Under the pieces are notes generated by a model that worked only from the letters and a program-made list of their open reading frames with translations, had not been told where the DNA came from and made no database searches. Shown here one piece after another: positions 15,996-24,497 of a stretch of DNA of 64,000 nt (position 1 is its first letter; every line of letters begins with the position of its first letter). A program made the position numbers and the translations under genes. The stretch spans positions 62,001 through 126,000 of the forward strand of contig NZ_JONP01000008.1 of NCBI RefSeq assembly GCF_000711725.1, in the 5' to 3' direction. Source of the DNA: Roseomonas aerilata DSM 19363 (GTDB taxonomy: Bacteria > Pseudomonadota > Alphaproteobacteria > Acetobacterales > Acetobacteraceae).

Positions 15996-16643
15996 ATGCC
16001 GAACGCGGCGGAGCGCGCCTACCAGGTGATCCGCGACCGGATCCTTCGCGGCGGCTTCGCGCCGGGCGCACCGCTGCGCGAGGAGATGCTGGCCTCCGAG
16101 ATCGGGGTCAGCCGCACGCCCGTGCGCGACGCGCTGCGGCGCCTGCTGGCGGACGGGCTGGTGGAGAGCACGCGCAACCAGGGCAGCTTCGTCGCCAATC
16201 TCCGCCCCGAGGAACTGGCCGACGAGTTCGAGCTGCGCGCGCTGCTGGAAGGCCACGCGGCGCGCAAGGCTGCGACGCGCATCACGCCCGAGGAGCTCGC
16301 CGAGATGGAGGCGCTGGCGGAGCGGATGGAGCGGGTGGACCCGGCCGCCGAGGCGGGGATCAGCGCCTTCTCGGACCTCAACGGCGAGTTCCACGCCGTT
16401 CTCGCAAGGGCGTCCCGCTCGCGCCGGCTGGAGGGAATGCTGCGGCGGCTGGTGGCGATGCCCCTCGTGCTGCTGAAGGAGTACCGGCTGCAGCAGCGTG
16501 TCGGGATCGAGCGGTCCAACCGCCAGCACCGCGAGATCCTGGCGGCGCTGAGCGCCGGCAACCCGGAATGGGCCGCGCTGGCCACCAGTGCGCATATCAT
16601 CTCCACCACGCCTCGCGACCTGCTCCGCGACGGAGCGGCCTGA
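15996..16643 (+). CDS. GntR-family regulator with FCD effector domain
   Basis: A 215-residue FadR-subgroup regulator. The winged helix spans about residues 3-70, with REEMLASEIGVSRTPVRDALRRL as the DNA-recognition segment. The all-helical FCD domain (about 75-205) shows EFELRALLEGHAAR, the metal-ligand-like DLNGEFH and NRQHREIL. Such regulators respond to small carboxylates. It follows the maleate-isomerase-family gene and is the nearest candidate for binding the TTGTGCACAA sites at 11.8-12.8 kb, although the MarR protein at 18.3 kb is an alternative. Confidence 0.9.
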   Translation: MPNAAERAYQVIRDRILRGGFAPGAPLREEMLASEIGVSRTPVRDALRRLLADGLVESTRNQGSFVANLRPEELADEFELRALLEGHAARKAATRITPEELAEMEALAERMERVDPAAEAGISAFSDLNGEFHAVLARASRSRRLEGMLRRLVAMPLVLLKEYRLQQRVGIERSNRQHREILAALSAGNPEWAALATSAHIISTTPRDLLRDGAA

Positions 16644-16765
16644 GCGGCGGATCCCGCGCCTCTCGCGCAGGCCTTGCATCGATGGGTGGGTAGCGGGCCC
16701 GCTGACTCCCGATTGGCGCTTCCTCCCGTCCGGGCGCAACCTGCGCCCCTGCGGGAGGGCATGGT

Positions 16766-18004
16766 TTGGTCGAGACGTATGATGTGGTTGTCGCGGGCGG
16801 CGGCGCGGCCGGGATCGGCGCCGCGCTGGGCGCGGCCGCGGCCGGGGCGCGGGTGCTGCTGCTGGAGCGCTACGGCTTCCTTGGCGGGGCCGCGACGAAT
16901 GCGGGTGTCCTCACCTACTGCGGCCTCTACCAGGCCGGGGAGACCCCGCGGCAGGCCGTGGGCGGCGCGGCGGAGCGGCTGCTCGCCGGTCTGGCGGCGC
17001 TGGGCGGCGAGGTCGCGCCCATCCGCTCGCGCAGCGGCAACTGGGTGGTTCCCTTCGACCCGGAGGCGCTGAAGCGCGCGGCGGACGAGGTGGTCGGGGC
17101 GGCCGGTGCCGAATGCCGGCTGCACGCGCTGGTGACGGGCACGACGCGCACGGGCGCGACGCTCGGCGCCCTGCGCGTCACGGACCATGCGGGCACCACC
17201 GAGATCGCCGCGCGCGCCTTCGTGGACGCGAGCGGCGAGGCCACGCTCGCGTCACTCGCCGGCGTGCCGAGTGTGGTGCCGGGGTCGGACGGGCATGTGC
17301 AGCCGGGCTCCGCGACGATGCGCCTGGGCGGGCTGCCGCCGGAGGCGATGCCGGATCGCGACACACTGGCCCGCGTCGCGGCACGCGCGAATGCGGCGCT
17401 GCCCGGCGCCCCGGTTCGCCCCGATGGCGGGGTCTTCATGCCGATGCTGGGAGCGGGCGAGGTCTGGTGGATGTGCGTGGACCTGCCGACCGACGGGCTG
17501 ACGGCCGAAAGCCTCACGCGGGCCGAGACGGTCGCGCGCCGCGCCGCCTGGGCGGTGCTCGCCGCGCTGCGGGAGGAGCCGGGGATGGGCGGGGCGCGCC
17601 TCCTCGCCACAGGGCCGCAATTCGGCGTGCGGGAGACGCGGCGCTGCGCGGCACTCGCGGAGGTGACGGGCGCCGCCGTCGCCGAGGGGCGGCGCGACCC
17701 GGAGGGCATCGCGCGGGGCGCTTGGCCGATGGAGGTGCACGAGGCACCGGGTCGGACCTCCTACACGCCGGTGGGCGGGGAGGGCTTCTACGACATCCCG
17801 CTCGACACCCTGCGCGCTCAGGGCGTGGACAACCTCCTCTACGCTGGCCGCGTCGCTGGTGCCGACCGCGCGGCCTACGGCTCCACCCGCGTCATGGGCA
17901 CGGCCTTCGCGACGGGCCAGGCCGCGGGCGTGGCCGCGGCGCTCGTGGCCAGCGATGCTGCTGCCGTACGGGCGGAGTTGCTGCGCCAGGGGGCGATCCT
18001 CTGA
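16766..18004 (+). CDS. FAD-dependent oxidoreductase (FAD_oxidored family)
   Basis: A 412-residue flavoprotein. The Rossmann motif VVVAGGGAAGIGAALGAAAAG starts at residue 7, followed by LLERYGFLGGAATNAGV, which is typical of FAD_oxidored proteins. The C-terminus has NLLYAGRVAGADRAAYGSTR and GTAFATGQAAG, the usual flavin-contacting end. The TTG start at 16766 follows GGGAGGG by about 10 bases. The substrate is unknown; members of this family are frequent in catabolic clusters and often act on small organic molecules. It lies between the GntR and MarR regulators and may be transcribed separately. Confidence 0.8.
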   Translation: MVETYDVVVAGGGAAGIGAALGAAAAGARVLLLERYGFLGGAATNAGVLTYCGLYQAGETPRQAVGGAAERLLAGLAALGGEVAPIRSRSGNWVVPFDPEALKRAADEVVGAAGAECRLHALVTGTTRTGATLGALRVTDHAGTTEIAARAFVDASGEATLASLAGVPSVVPGSDGHVQPGSATMRLGGLPPEAMPDRDTLARVAARANAALPGAPVRPDGGVFMPMLGAGEVWWMCVDLPTDGLTAESLTRAETVARRAAWAVLAALREEPGMGGARLLATGPQFGVRETRRCAALAEVTGAAVAEGRRDPEGIARGAWPMEVHEAPGRTSYTPVGGEGFYDIPLDTLRAQGVDNLLYAGRVAGADRAAYGSTRVMGTAFATGQAAGVAAALVASDAAAVRAELLRQGAIL

Positions 18005-18250
18005 CACGCTGGCCGAGGGACCGAACCCTCTCCGCCGATTGATCAGTTGACGTTTTGTTGCATTTCGATGACGCGCGGGGACCCACCCGGGCTGCGGTCG
18101 TGATCTCGCGAAGCACAAGATAAAACTCGTGCCTAAGCACGGATTCTCAGTCAGGCTATGGCGGTCTAGGCAGGGCTGGCGGCCGGGCGGTATGTGCCGC
18201 ATCGCCCGCCGGGCATCGGCTGGGACAACGGGAGCGGCCGGAGGATCCAC

Positions 18251-18799
18251 TTGGCGAAAGCCGGCGCGAGAAGGATGGAGGCAGGTAAGCGGGCGCCGCG
18301 GCGGTCCCGGTTCGAGTTGGCCGACTACCCGATGTACTACATGGCCCACATCCTGCAGCGCTACGACGCCAACATGGCGGTGCGACTGCGGCGCCACGGG
18401 ATGAAGCACTCGGACTGGCGAGTGCTGGCGACGCTGCAGTACCGCGACGGCATGACGATCGGCGACATCGCGGCCTATGCCGTGCTGGAACGATCCTTCG
18501 TCAGCCGCGTGGTGGCGGCGCTGGGGGAGCGGGGGCTGGTCGGGCGGCGCCTGCACGCGGAGGACCGCCGCATGGTCCACGTGCACATGACGGAGGCCGG
18601 CTTCGCGCTGTTCGACAGGGTGATGGAGCCCAATGTCGCGGACCGGCTGGAGGAGGCCTTCCACGGCATCGGGCCGGAGGAGAAGGCCCGCTTCCTGCGG
18701 ACGCTCGCGCGCATGCAGGGCAATGTCTACCAGGCGGCGAGCCTGCTGCCGCCCGACCTCGACGGGGATCTCACCGCCGGGACGGAGAACGGCCGCTAG
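18251..18799 (+). CDS. MarR-family transcriptional regulator
   Basis: A 182-residue winged-helix regulator. The dimer helix begins near ADYPMYYMAHILQRYDANM; the recognition segment is MTIGDIAAYAVLERSFVSRVVAAL with the wing RRLHAEDRRMVHVHMTEAG. I chose TTG 18251 because GGAGG lies 8 bases before it; ATG 18275 is possible but its AGAAGG is directly adjacent. MarR proteins usually repress nearby catabolic or efflux genes on binding aromatic acids. It converges tail-to-tail with the molybdenum hydroxylase operon; the two stop codons share the bases CTAG (18796-18799). A 5-bp-stem dyad (CGTGC/GCACG) at 18128-18141 lies upstream. Confidence 0.85.
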   Translation: MAKAGARRMEAGKRAPRRSRFELADYPMYYMAHILQRYDANMAVRLRRHGMKHSDWRVLATLQYRDGMTIGDIAAYAVLERSFVSRVVAALGERGLVGRRLHAEDRRMVHVHMTEAGFALFDRVMEPNVADRLEEAFHGIGPEEKARFLRTLARMQGNVYQAASLLPPDLDGDLTAGTENGR

Positions 18800-19269
18800 C
18801 CGCCGCCCGACAGCGACAGCGCCGCATCCACCATGCCCTGGTAGCCCGTGCAGCGGCAGTGATGGCCGGCCAGCGCCATGCGGATCTCCGCCTCGTCCGG
18901 GGAGGGAGAGGCGTCGAGCAGTTCCACCAGCGTCATCAGCACGCCCGGCGTGCAGAAGCCGCATTGCAGCCCGTGGCGCTCGGAGAGCGCCTGCTGGAGC
19001 GGGTGCAAACGGCCGGCGCGTTCCAGCCCTTCCACGGTCGTGATGCTTCGCCCGTCCGCCTGCACGGCCAGCATGAGGCAGGCGCGGGCGGAGGCGCCGT
19101 CCACGAGCACCGTGCAGGCGCCGCAGGCCCCGTGCTCGCAGCCGAGATGCGTGCCGGTGAGCCGCAGCCCCTCGCGCAGCAGGTCCGCCAGGCTCAGCCG
19201 CGCCGGCACATCCAGCCGATGCGGTTCGCCGTTGACCGTCACGGAGATCGGGAAGCGTTCCTCGCTCAA
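18796..19269 (-). CDS. Molybdenum hydroxylase small subunit (two 2Fe-2S clusters)
   Basis: A 157-residue iron-sulfur subunit of the xanthine dehydrogenase/CO dehydrogenase superfamily. The plant-type N-terminal 2Fe-2S cluster uses Cys44, 49, 52 and 64 (GCEHGACGAC). The C-terminal cluster uses Cys103, 106, 138 and 140 (CGFCTPG ... CRCTGY). It carries electrons from the molybdenum site to FAD. Its ATG overlaps the stop of the FAD subunit (ATGA). It is the last gene of an eight-gene minus-strand operon. Confidence 0.94.
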   Translation of the reverse strand: MSEERFPISVTVNGEPHRLDVPARLSLADLLREGLRLTGTHLGCEHGACGACTVLVDGASARACLMLAVQADGRSITTVEGLERAGRLHPLQQALSERHGLQCGFCTPGVLMTLVELLDASPSPDEAEIRMALAGHHCRCTGYQGMVDAALSLSGGG

Positions 19270-20096
19270 GCCATCGCCCTTTCCAGCGCGCGCCGCAGGG
19301 CAACACGGACCATCGCCGCGCGGTCATCGTCCGCCGCGTCAGGGAGCGGCATGCCGGAGACCAGCGGCCGAGGATCGGCGCCGGGTCGCCATCCCAGGAG
19401 CATTGCCTCTCCCTCTGGCAGCCGCCTGGCCATGGGGAAGGGCCCGCAGACCGCGAGGGCGGCGGACGTCACCTCGCCGGCCGCACCCAGCCGCAGCGAG
19501 ACCGCGGCGGCGGCCTCGGCGGGATCGTTGGGCCGGTCGGCGATCTCCACGAAGGCCTGCCGCGTTCCCGCCGCCGGGATGGGGAATCGCGCATGCGTCA
19601 GCAGCTCGCCCGGCCGGAGCGCGTTCCGCCCGGGGCCCTGCGCGAAATCCCGGAAGGCAAGGCGCCGTGTGCCCGAGGGCGCCGCCAATTCCAGTTCTGC
19701 ATCCAGCAGCGTCGCGACCAGCGGCAGCTCGGCCCAGGGATCAAGCTGGCAGAGGCTTCCGCCGAGCGTGCCCCGGTTGCGCGTCGCGACATGCCCGACC
19801 AGCACCGCCGCCTCGACGAGGACTGGCAGGTGCCGGCGCAGCAGGGGCGAGCGGAGCAGCGCGGCCTGCCGCACCATGGCGCCGATGCGGAGGCACCCCT
19901 CCGCCTCCTCGATCCCGTCGAGTCCGTCCAGGCGGTTCAGGTCCAGCAGGTGCGGCGCCGTGACCTGACGCGCGTTCAGCTGCGGCATCAGCGACTGCCC
20001 GCCCGCGAGCGGCCGCGCCTCCGGATGCTGTTCCAGGATCGCCAGCGCCTCCGGCAAGCTCCGCGGCGCGTGGTAGCAGAAGGCAGCGGGCTTCAT
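19266..20096 (-). CDS. Molybdenum hydroxylase medium subunit (FAD-binding)
   Basis: A 276-residue subunit of the CoxM/CutM type. The FAD pyrophosphate loop is AGGQSL (31-36) and the second FAD motif TLGGSL (110-115). The C-terminal half shows GELLTHARFPIP and a CO_deh_flav_C-like tail. It passes electrons from the 2Fe-2S subunit to an external acceptor. It overlaps both neighbours by four bases, as expected for a tightly coupled heterotrimer. Confidence 0.93.
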   Translation of the reverse strand: MKPAAFCYHAPRSLPEALAILEQHPEARPLAGGQSLMPQLNARQVTAPHLLDLNRLDGLDGIEEAEGCLRIGAMVRQAALLRSPLLRRHLPVLVEAAVLVGHVATRNRGTLGGSLCQLDPWAELPLVATLLDAELELAAPSGTRRLAFRDFAQGPGRNALRPGELLTHARFPIPAAGTRQAFVEIADRPNDPAEAAAAVSLRLGAAGEVTSAALAVCGPFPMARRLPEGEAMLLGWRPGADPRPLVSGMPLPDAADDDRAAMVRVALRRALERAMA

Positions 20097-22429
20097 GCGG
20101 CGGCCAGCAGCGTTCGCAGCCGCCGGGGCGTGATCGGCAGCTGCGTGATGCGGATGCGCGCGGGGCGCAGCGCGTCCTCGACGGCCGCCACGATCGCGGC
20201 GGCCGCGGGGATCGTGCCGCCCTCGCCGACGCCCTTGGCGCCCAGCGGGTTCAGCGGCGTCGGCGTCTCACGGTGGTGGATCTCGATCCACGGCAGGATT
20301 GGCGCCGAGGGCAGGCGATAGGCGGGATAGCCGAGTGTGGCCGGCACGCCCTGCGCGTCGAAAAGCGTCTCCTCCAGCAGGGCGTGGCCGATCCCGTGCA
20401 CGACGCCGCCGAGGATCTGCCCTTCCGCGAGCGAGGGATTCAGCAGCCGGCCGCTGTCATGCACCACGAGGTAGCGCAGAAGCGTAATCCGGCCGGTCTC
20501 GGGATCCACCATCGCCTCGGCGACATGCGTGCCGTTGGCGTAGCTCAGCGCCTCCGGCTGCCAGGCGACGGAGGAGGACAGGCCCGGCGACAGGCCCGGC
20601 GGCAGCGGAAAGCCCGGCATGCCCTGCAGCACCTGCGCGACCTGCCCGAGCGAGAGCCGGTCCGCCGGGATGCCGCGAATCCGCACGGCTCCGTTGACGA
20701 GCTCCAGATCCTCCGGCGCGGCTTCCAGCAGGTGCGAGGCCGCGAGCAGCGCCTTCTCCCGCACCAGCCGCGCGGCCTGCAGCACGGCGGCGCCCGCCAC
20801 CGGTCCCTGCCGGCTGGCGAAAGCGCCCAGGCCCTGCGCGATCGCGGCTGTGTCGCCGGTGCGAACGGTAATCCGGGCGGGGTCCATGTCCAGCACCCCC
20901 GCGCAGACCTGCGCGAGCACCGTCGCCGTTCCCTGCCCCTGCGCGGAGGCCCCGGTGGAGAGCACCACCTGCCCGGAGGGTCCGATACTGATCGCCGCCG
21001 TCTCGAAGGGCCCGCGGCTGGTTCCCTCCACGTAGTTGGACAGGCCGATGCCGATGTGCCGACCCGCCTCGCGCGCGGCCTTCTGCCGGGCACGAAAATC
21101 CTCGTAGCCCGCAAGCCGCAGCGCATCCGCCATGCAGGCGGGATAGTCGCCGCTGTCGTAGATCATGGCCGCGCCGTCGCGCGTCGTCAGCGGCGTGCGG
21201 TAGGGCATGGCGAGGGGCGGGATGAGGTTGCGGCGCCGCACCTCGGCGCGCTCTATCCCCAACTCGTCGGCGATGCGGTCGAGCATCCGCTCCATCACGA
21301 AGGTGCCCTGCGGCCGCCCCGCCCCGCGCGTCGGCGTCGCCGCCACCTTGTTCGTCAGCGCGACGGAGATTTCCAGCCGGTAGGCCGGCAGCACATAGGG
21401 GCCGAGCAGGTTCGTAGCCGAGTTCTGCGGCAGGGCGATGCCATAGGGCGTATCGGCCCCGTGGTCGTGCAACAGCCGGCCGCGCAGGCCGAGCAGGCGC
21501 CCCTGCGCGTCCGCGGCGACCTCCACATCCCAGAGCTGGTCGCGCTCTGCCGTGGTGGCGGCGAAGTTCTCGCGCCGATCCTCGATCCACCGCACGGGGC
21601 GGCCGAGCAGCAGCGCGGCGAGCGGCACCGCCACGTCCTCGGGGTAGCAGACGAATTTCGGGCCAAAGCCGCCGCCCACATCGGGCGCGACCACCCGCAC
21701 CCGGTCCTCCGCCCGGCCGAGGGCCGCGCAGATCACGCCCTTGTTCCGGTGCGGCATCTGCGCGGAGGACCAGACGGTCAGCATGTCGTCCACACGGTCG
21801 TGCTCGGCCAGCACGCCGCGCGTCTCCACCGAGTGGCCGCCACCCTTGTGCAGGTGGAAGCGGTCCCGGAACACGTGCGGTGCCACCTCGAAGGCGGGCG
21901 CGACCTCGCCATAGGCGACGGTGAAGCGGGCGAGCAGGTTGTCGGCGCAGCCGAGCCGCGCCCGAGGCGCGCCGGGCTCCAGCGCGGACCCCGGATCGAG
22001 CGCAGGCGGCAGGAGCTCGATGTCGAGCCGGACGAGCGCCGCCGCGTCCTCGGCCGCATGCGGGGTGTCAGCCACCACCAGTGCGACGGCCTCGCCGGCA
22101 TAGCAGACCTCGTCGGCCGCCAGCACGCGCGGGTTCACGACGTAGCGGATCGCCCCCGCCGGCATGGCGACCGCGAGCTCGGGAGAGGTGAGGTGAGGGC
22201 GGAAGTCCTCGGCCGTGAAGACGCCGCGCACGCCGGGGGCGCGGCGCGCCGCCTCCACCTCCAGCCCGAGCAGCCGGCCATGCGCGACGGGGCTGCGGAC
22301 GAAGCGCGCGTGGAGCATCCCCGGCCGCACGATATCGCCGACAAACTGTCCGCGCCCGCGCAGCAGCGCCGCGTCCTCGATCCGCGGAACACGGCGCCCG
22401 AGCCAGGCCGGCGCCTCGGCCGCCGTCAC
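20093..22429 (-). CDS. Molybdenum hydroxylase large (Mo-cofactor) subunit
   Basis: A 778-residue molybdopterin subunit that hydroxylates the substrate. It starts AWLGRRVPRIEDAALLRGRG, has PDVGGGFGPK (about 245-255), RGAGRPQGTFVMER, and near the C-terminus GAKGVGEGGTIP with the catalytic Glu at about 736. The AYxCSFR loop of true CO dehydrogenase is absent (TPTRGAGRP instead), so an N-heterocycle or aromatic hydroxylase is more likely. The GTG start at 22429 overlaps the stop of the ferredoxin-like gene (GTGA); upstream in-frame residues only shadow that gene. Substrate unknown. Confidence 0.92.
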   Translation of the reverse strand: MTAAEAPAWLGRRVPRIEDAALLRGRGQFVGDIVRPGMLHARFVRSPVAHGRLLGLEVEAARRAPGVRGVFTAEDFRPHLTSPELAVAMPAGAIRYVVNPRVLAADEVCYAGEAVALVVADTPHAAEDAAALVRLDIELLPPALDPGSALEPGAPRARLGCADNLLARFTVAYGEVAPAFEVAPHVFRDRFHLHKGGGHSVETRGVLAEHDRVDDMLTVWSSAQMPHRNKGVICAALGRAEDRVRVVAPDVGGGFGPKFVCYPEDVAVPLAALLLGRPVRWIEDRRENFAATTAERDQLWDVEVAADAQGRLLGLRGRLLHDHGADTPYGIALPQNSATNLLGPYVLPAYRLEISVALTNKVAATPTRGAGRPQGTFVMERMLDRIADELGIERAEVRRRNLIPPLAMPYRTPLTTRDGAAMIYDSGDYPACMADALRLAGYEDFRARQKAAREAGRHIGIGLSNYVEGTSRGPFETAAISIGPSGQVVLSTGASAQGQGTATVLAQVCAGVLDMDPARITVRTGDTAAIAQGLGAFASRQGPVAGAAVLQAARLVREKALLAASHLLEAAPEDLELVNGAVRIRGIPADRLSLGQVAQVLQGMPGFPLPPGLSPGLSSSVAWQPEALSYANGTHVAEAMVDPETGRITLLRYLVVHDSGRLLNPSLAEGQILGGVVHGIGHALLEETLFDAQGVPATLGYPAYRLPSAPILPWIEIHHRETPTPLNPLGAKGVGEGGTIPAAAAIVAAVEDALRPARIRITQLPITPRRLRTLLAAA

Positions 22430-22782
22430 GGGGCGGGGGCGGGGCGCGCGGGCTCCGGCGGCCGCTCGTCCGGCGGGGCGATGGAGGTCGCGAGGTCGCG
22501 CAGCAGCGGCTTGTTGGGCAGGGGATCGAGCCGCATCTCGCGCTCCTCCAGCCGAGCGGTGCAGGCGTAGATCACCGCACCGTCGAGCAGCATCATGCAC
22601 TCCTTGCACGCGTTCGCGTTCAGGCAGGCGTAGCGCATGGCAAGGGAGGGATCCTCGTGCTCGCGGATCCAGCGCAGCCCGTCCAGCACGGAGCGGCCGG
22701 GCTCGAAGGGCACCTCGTAGCGCTGGCGCCGCGGCGCCTCGCCCGGGCCGCCGCGCCGGATGTCGAGAAGCGCGACGCTCAT
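22426..22782 (-). CDS. Stand-alone 2Fe-2S protein (SdhB/FrdB N-terminal domain only)
   Basis: A 118-residue protein equal to just the N-terminal plant-type ferredoxin domain of succinate dehydrogenase/fumarate reductase iron-sulfur subunits. Cys53, 59, 62 and 74 have the SdhB spacing (C-x5-C-x2-C-x11-C). The C-terminal 4Fe-4S/3Fe-4S domain of SdhB is missing, replaced by a Pro-rich tail. It overlaps the flavoprotein stop (ATGA) upstream and the Mo-subunit start (GTGA) downstream. This suggests it links the fumarate-reductase-like flavoprotein to another carrier, possibly the hydroxylase. Confidence 0.85.
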   Translation of the reverse strand: MSVALLDIRRGGPGEAPRRQRYEVPFEPGRSVLDGLRWIREHEDPSLAMRYACLNANACKECMMLLDGAVIYACTARLEEREMRLDPLPNKPLLRDLATSIAPPDERPPEPARPAPAP

Positions 22783-24497
22783 GCCGCCTCCTTCACCACC
22801 GCGCGCTGCGCAAGCCGCAGCGCGCCGCCGTCCAGTGTCAGCACCTGGTTCGTCTCCCATGCCGGGTCCAGGCCCGGATAGTCCTCGCGCTGATGCGCGC
22901 CGCGGCTCTCGCGCCGCTCCGTGGCGGAAAGGATGACGGTCTCGGCGACCAGCAGGGCCGCGCGCAGGTCGAACCAGTCGGCGCGCGCGAGGTCGTGCGG
23001 AAGGGGCGGGCCGGGCGGCACCTCGCCCAGCTCCGCGGCCAAGGCGCTGAGCCGCGACGCGGCCTCCGCCAGTCCCGCCTCGGTCCGGAAGGGACCGACG
23101 AGGTCCGACATGATGTCCTGCAGCCGGGCGAAACCCGCGGCCGGGTTCCAGCCTGGCCGTGCAGGGCCGGCGGCCCGCGCCAGCGCCACGCCATCGGCCG
23201 CCTTAGCTGCATCCCAGGCGATGCCGCCCTTGGCAAAGCGTGCCGCCTCGCGTCCCGCGACGCGGCCGAAGGCCAGCGCCTCCGTGATGGCGTTGCCGGA
23301 GAGGCGGTTGGCCCCGTTCGCGCCGCCCACCGCCTCGCCGGCGGCGTAAAGGCCGGGAAGGCCGGTGGACATGGACGTGTCCACGCGGATGCCGCCCATG
23401 TGGTAGTGTGCGATCGGTGCCACCTCGATGGCGGTCTTCGTCAGGTCGATGCCGTTGGCGGCGAGGCGGTCGATCACCGGCCCGAAATTCTCGCGCAGCA
23501 CCGCCTCGGGCACGTGCTCGAAGCTCAGCCAGGCGCCGCCAGCGGGCGAGCCGCGGCCGGCCGCGACCTCCTTGGTGATGGCGTAGGTCGCGAGGTCGCG
23601 CGTGGTCACGTACTTCCCGGAGTCCGTGCTGCCGTAGCGGTCCACGAATTCCTCGCGCACGCCGTTCAGCAGGCGCCCGCCGAGCTTATAGCGGAAGGGG
23701 TCCCACATGATCGGGTCCATCCCTACCATGCGCGGCGCGAGATGGCCGATGGGGAAGAACTGAACGAACTCCATGTCGATCAGCGCGGCGCCGGCGCGAA
23801 GCGCGAGGGCGTAGCCGTCGCCCGCCATGTTGGCCGAGGCGCTGTTGCGGCGGTAGAGCCGCGTCAGCCCGCCCGTCGCGATGATCGTGGCCCCCGCCGC
23901 GATGGTGACGGGCACGCCATGAGCAAGATCGAGCGCGACCACGCCCTGCACCGCGCCGTCCGAGACGACGAGGTCGGTCACGAGCATCTCGCCCATCCGC
24001 TGGACACCCTCCTGCCGCTGCGCCTGGGTGCGCAGGGTGCGGGAGACGGCAGGGCCGGTGCTCAGGAAATCCACGTAGACGCAGCGCGGGCGGTCGTGCC
24101 CCGGGGCGAAGGCCTGGCGGATCCGGCCATCGGCGTGGCGCGCCCAGCCGACCTTCCAGCGGTCCATCTCGCGGATGACCTCGACGCCGTCCTCGCAGAG
24201 CAGCCGCGCGAGCCGCGCGTCGCAGAGTCCGCGGCCGGCGGCCAGCGTATCGCGCCAGTGGTCCCGCCAGTCGTCCGGCTGCTCCGTGCCGATCGCCGCG
24301 GCGACGGTCATCTGCGCCATCACCGTCGCGCCGCCCCGGCCGATGAGGGAGCGGTCGATGACCAGCGCGCGGGCGCCGGAGCGCGCGGCCTCGATGGCGG
24401 CATAGAGCCCGGCGCCGCCCGCGCCGATCACCAGCACGTCGGTCTCGATATGTCCTGCCGCGCCCTGTCCACGCACGCCCGGCATCGCTTCAGTCAT
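22779..24497 (-). CDS. SdhA/FrdA-family flavoprotein (fumarate reductase-like)
   Basis: A 572-residue flavoprotein. FAD binds at DVLVIGAGGAGLYAAIEAAR (about 20-39) and GRGGATVMAQMT, the latter lacking the His used for covalent FAD in SdhA. The active-site segments AHYHMGGIRVDTSMST, AAGEAVGGANGANRLSGNA and RESRGAHQREDYP are intact, keeping the catalytic His and Arg of fumarate-reductase-type enzymes. Probable reactions are reduction of an activated double bond or oxidation of a succinate-like acid. The ATG at 24497 overlaps the ABC ATPase end by 8 bp. No membrane anchor subunits are present, so it is probably soluble. Confidence 0.88.
   Translation of the reverse strand: MTEAMPGVRGQGAAGHIETDVLVIGAGGAGLYAAIEAARSGARALVIDRSLIGRGGATVMAQMTVAAAIGTEQPDDWRDHWRDTLAAGRGLCDARLARLLCEDGVEVIREMDRWKVGWARHADGRIRQAFAPGHDRPRCVYVDFLSTGPAVSRTLRTQAQRQEGVQRMGEMLVTDLVVSDGAVQGVVALDLAHGVPVTIAAGATIIATGGLTRLYRRNSASANMAGDGYALALRAGAALIDMEFVQFFPIGHLAPRMVGMDPIMWDPFRYKLGGRLLNGVREEFVDRYGSTDSGKYVTTRDLATYAITKEVAAGRGSPAGGAWLSFEHVPEAVLRENFGPVIDRLAANGIDLTKTAIEVAPIAHYHMGGIRVDTSMSTGLPGLYAAGEAVGGANGANRLSGNAITEALAFGRVAGREAARFAKGGIAWDAAKAADGVALARAAGPARPGWNPAAGFARLQDIMSDLVGPFRTEAGLAEAASRLSALAAELGEVPPGPPLPHDLARADWFDLRAALLVAETVILSATERRESRGAHQREDYPGLDPAWETNQVLTLDGGALRLAQRAVVKEAA

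Noticed and set aside
20093-22429. Carbon monoxide dehydrogenase large subunit (CoxL)
   Set aside because: The superfamily fits, but the CODH active-site loop AYxCSFR is absent, so only a general molybdenum hydroxylase is supported.
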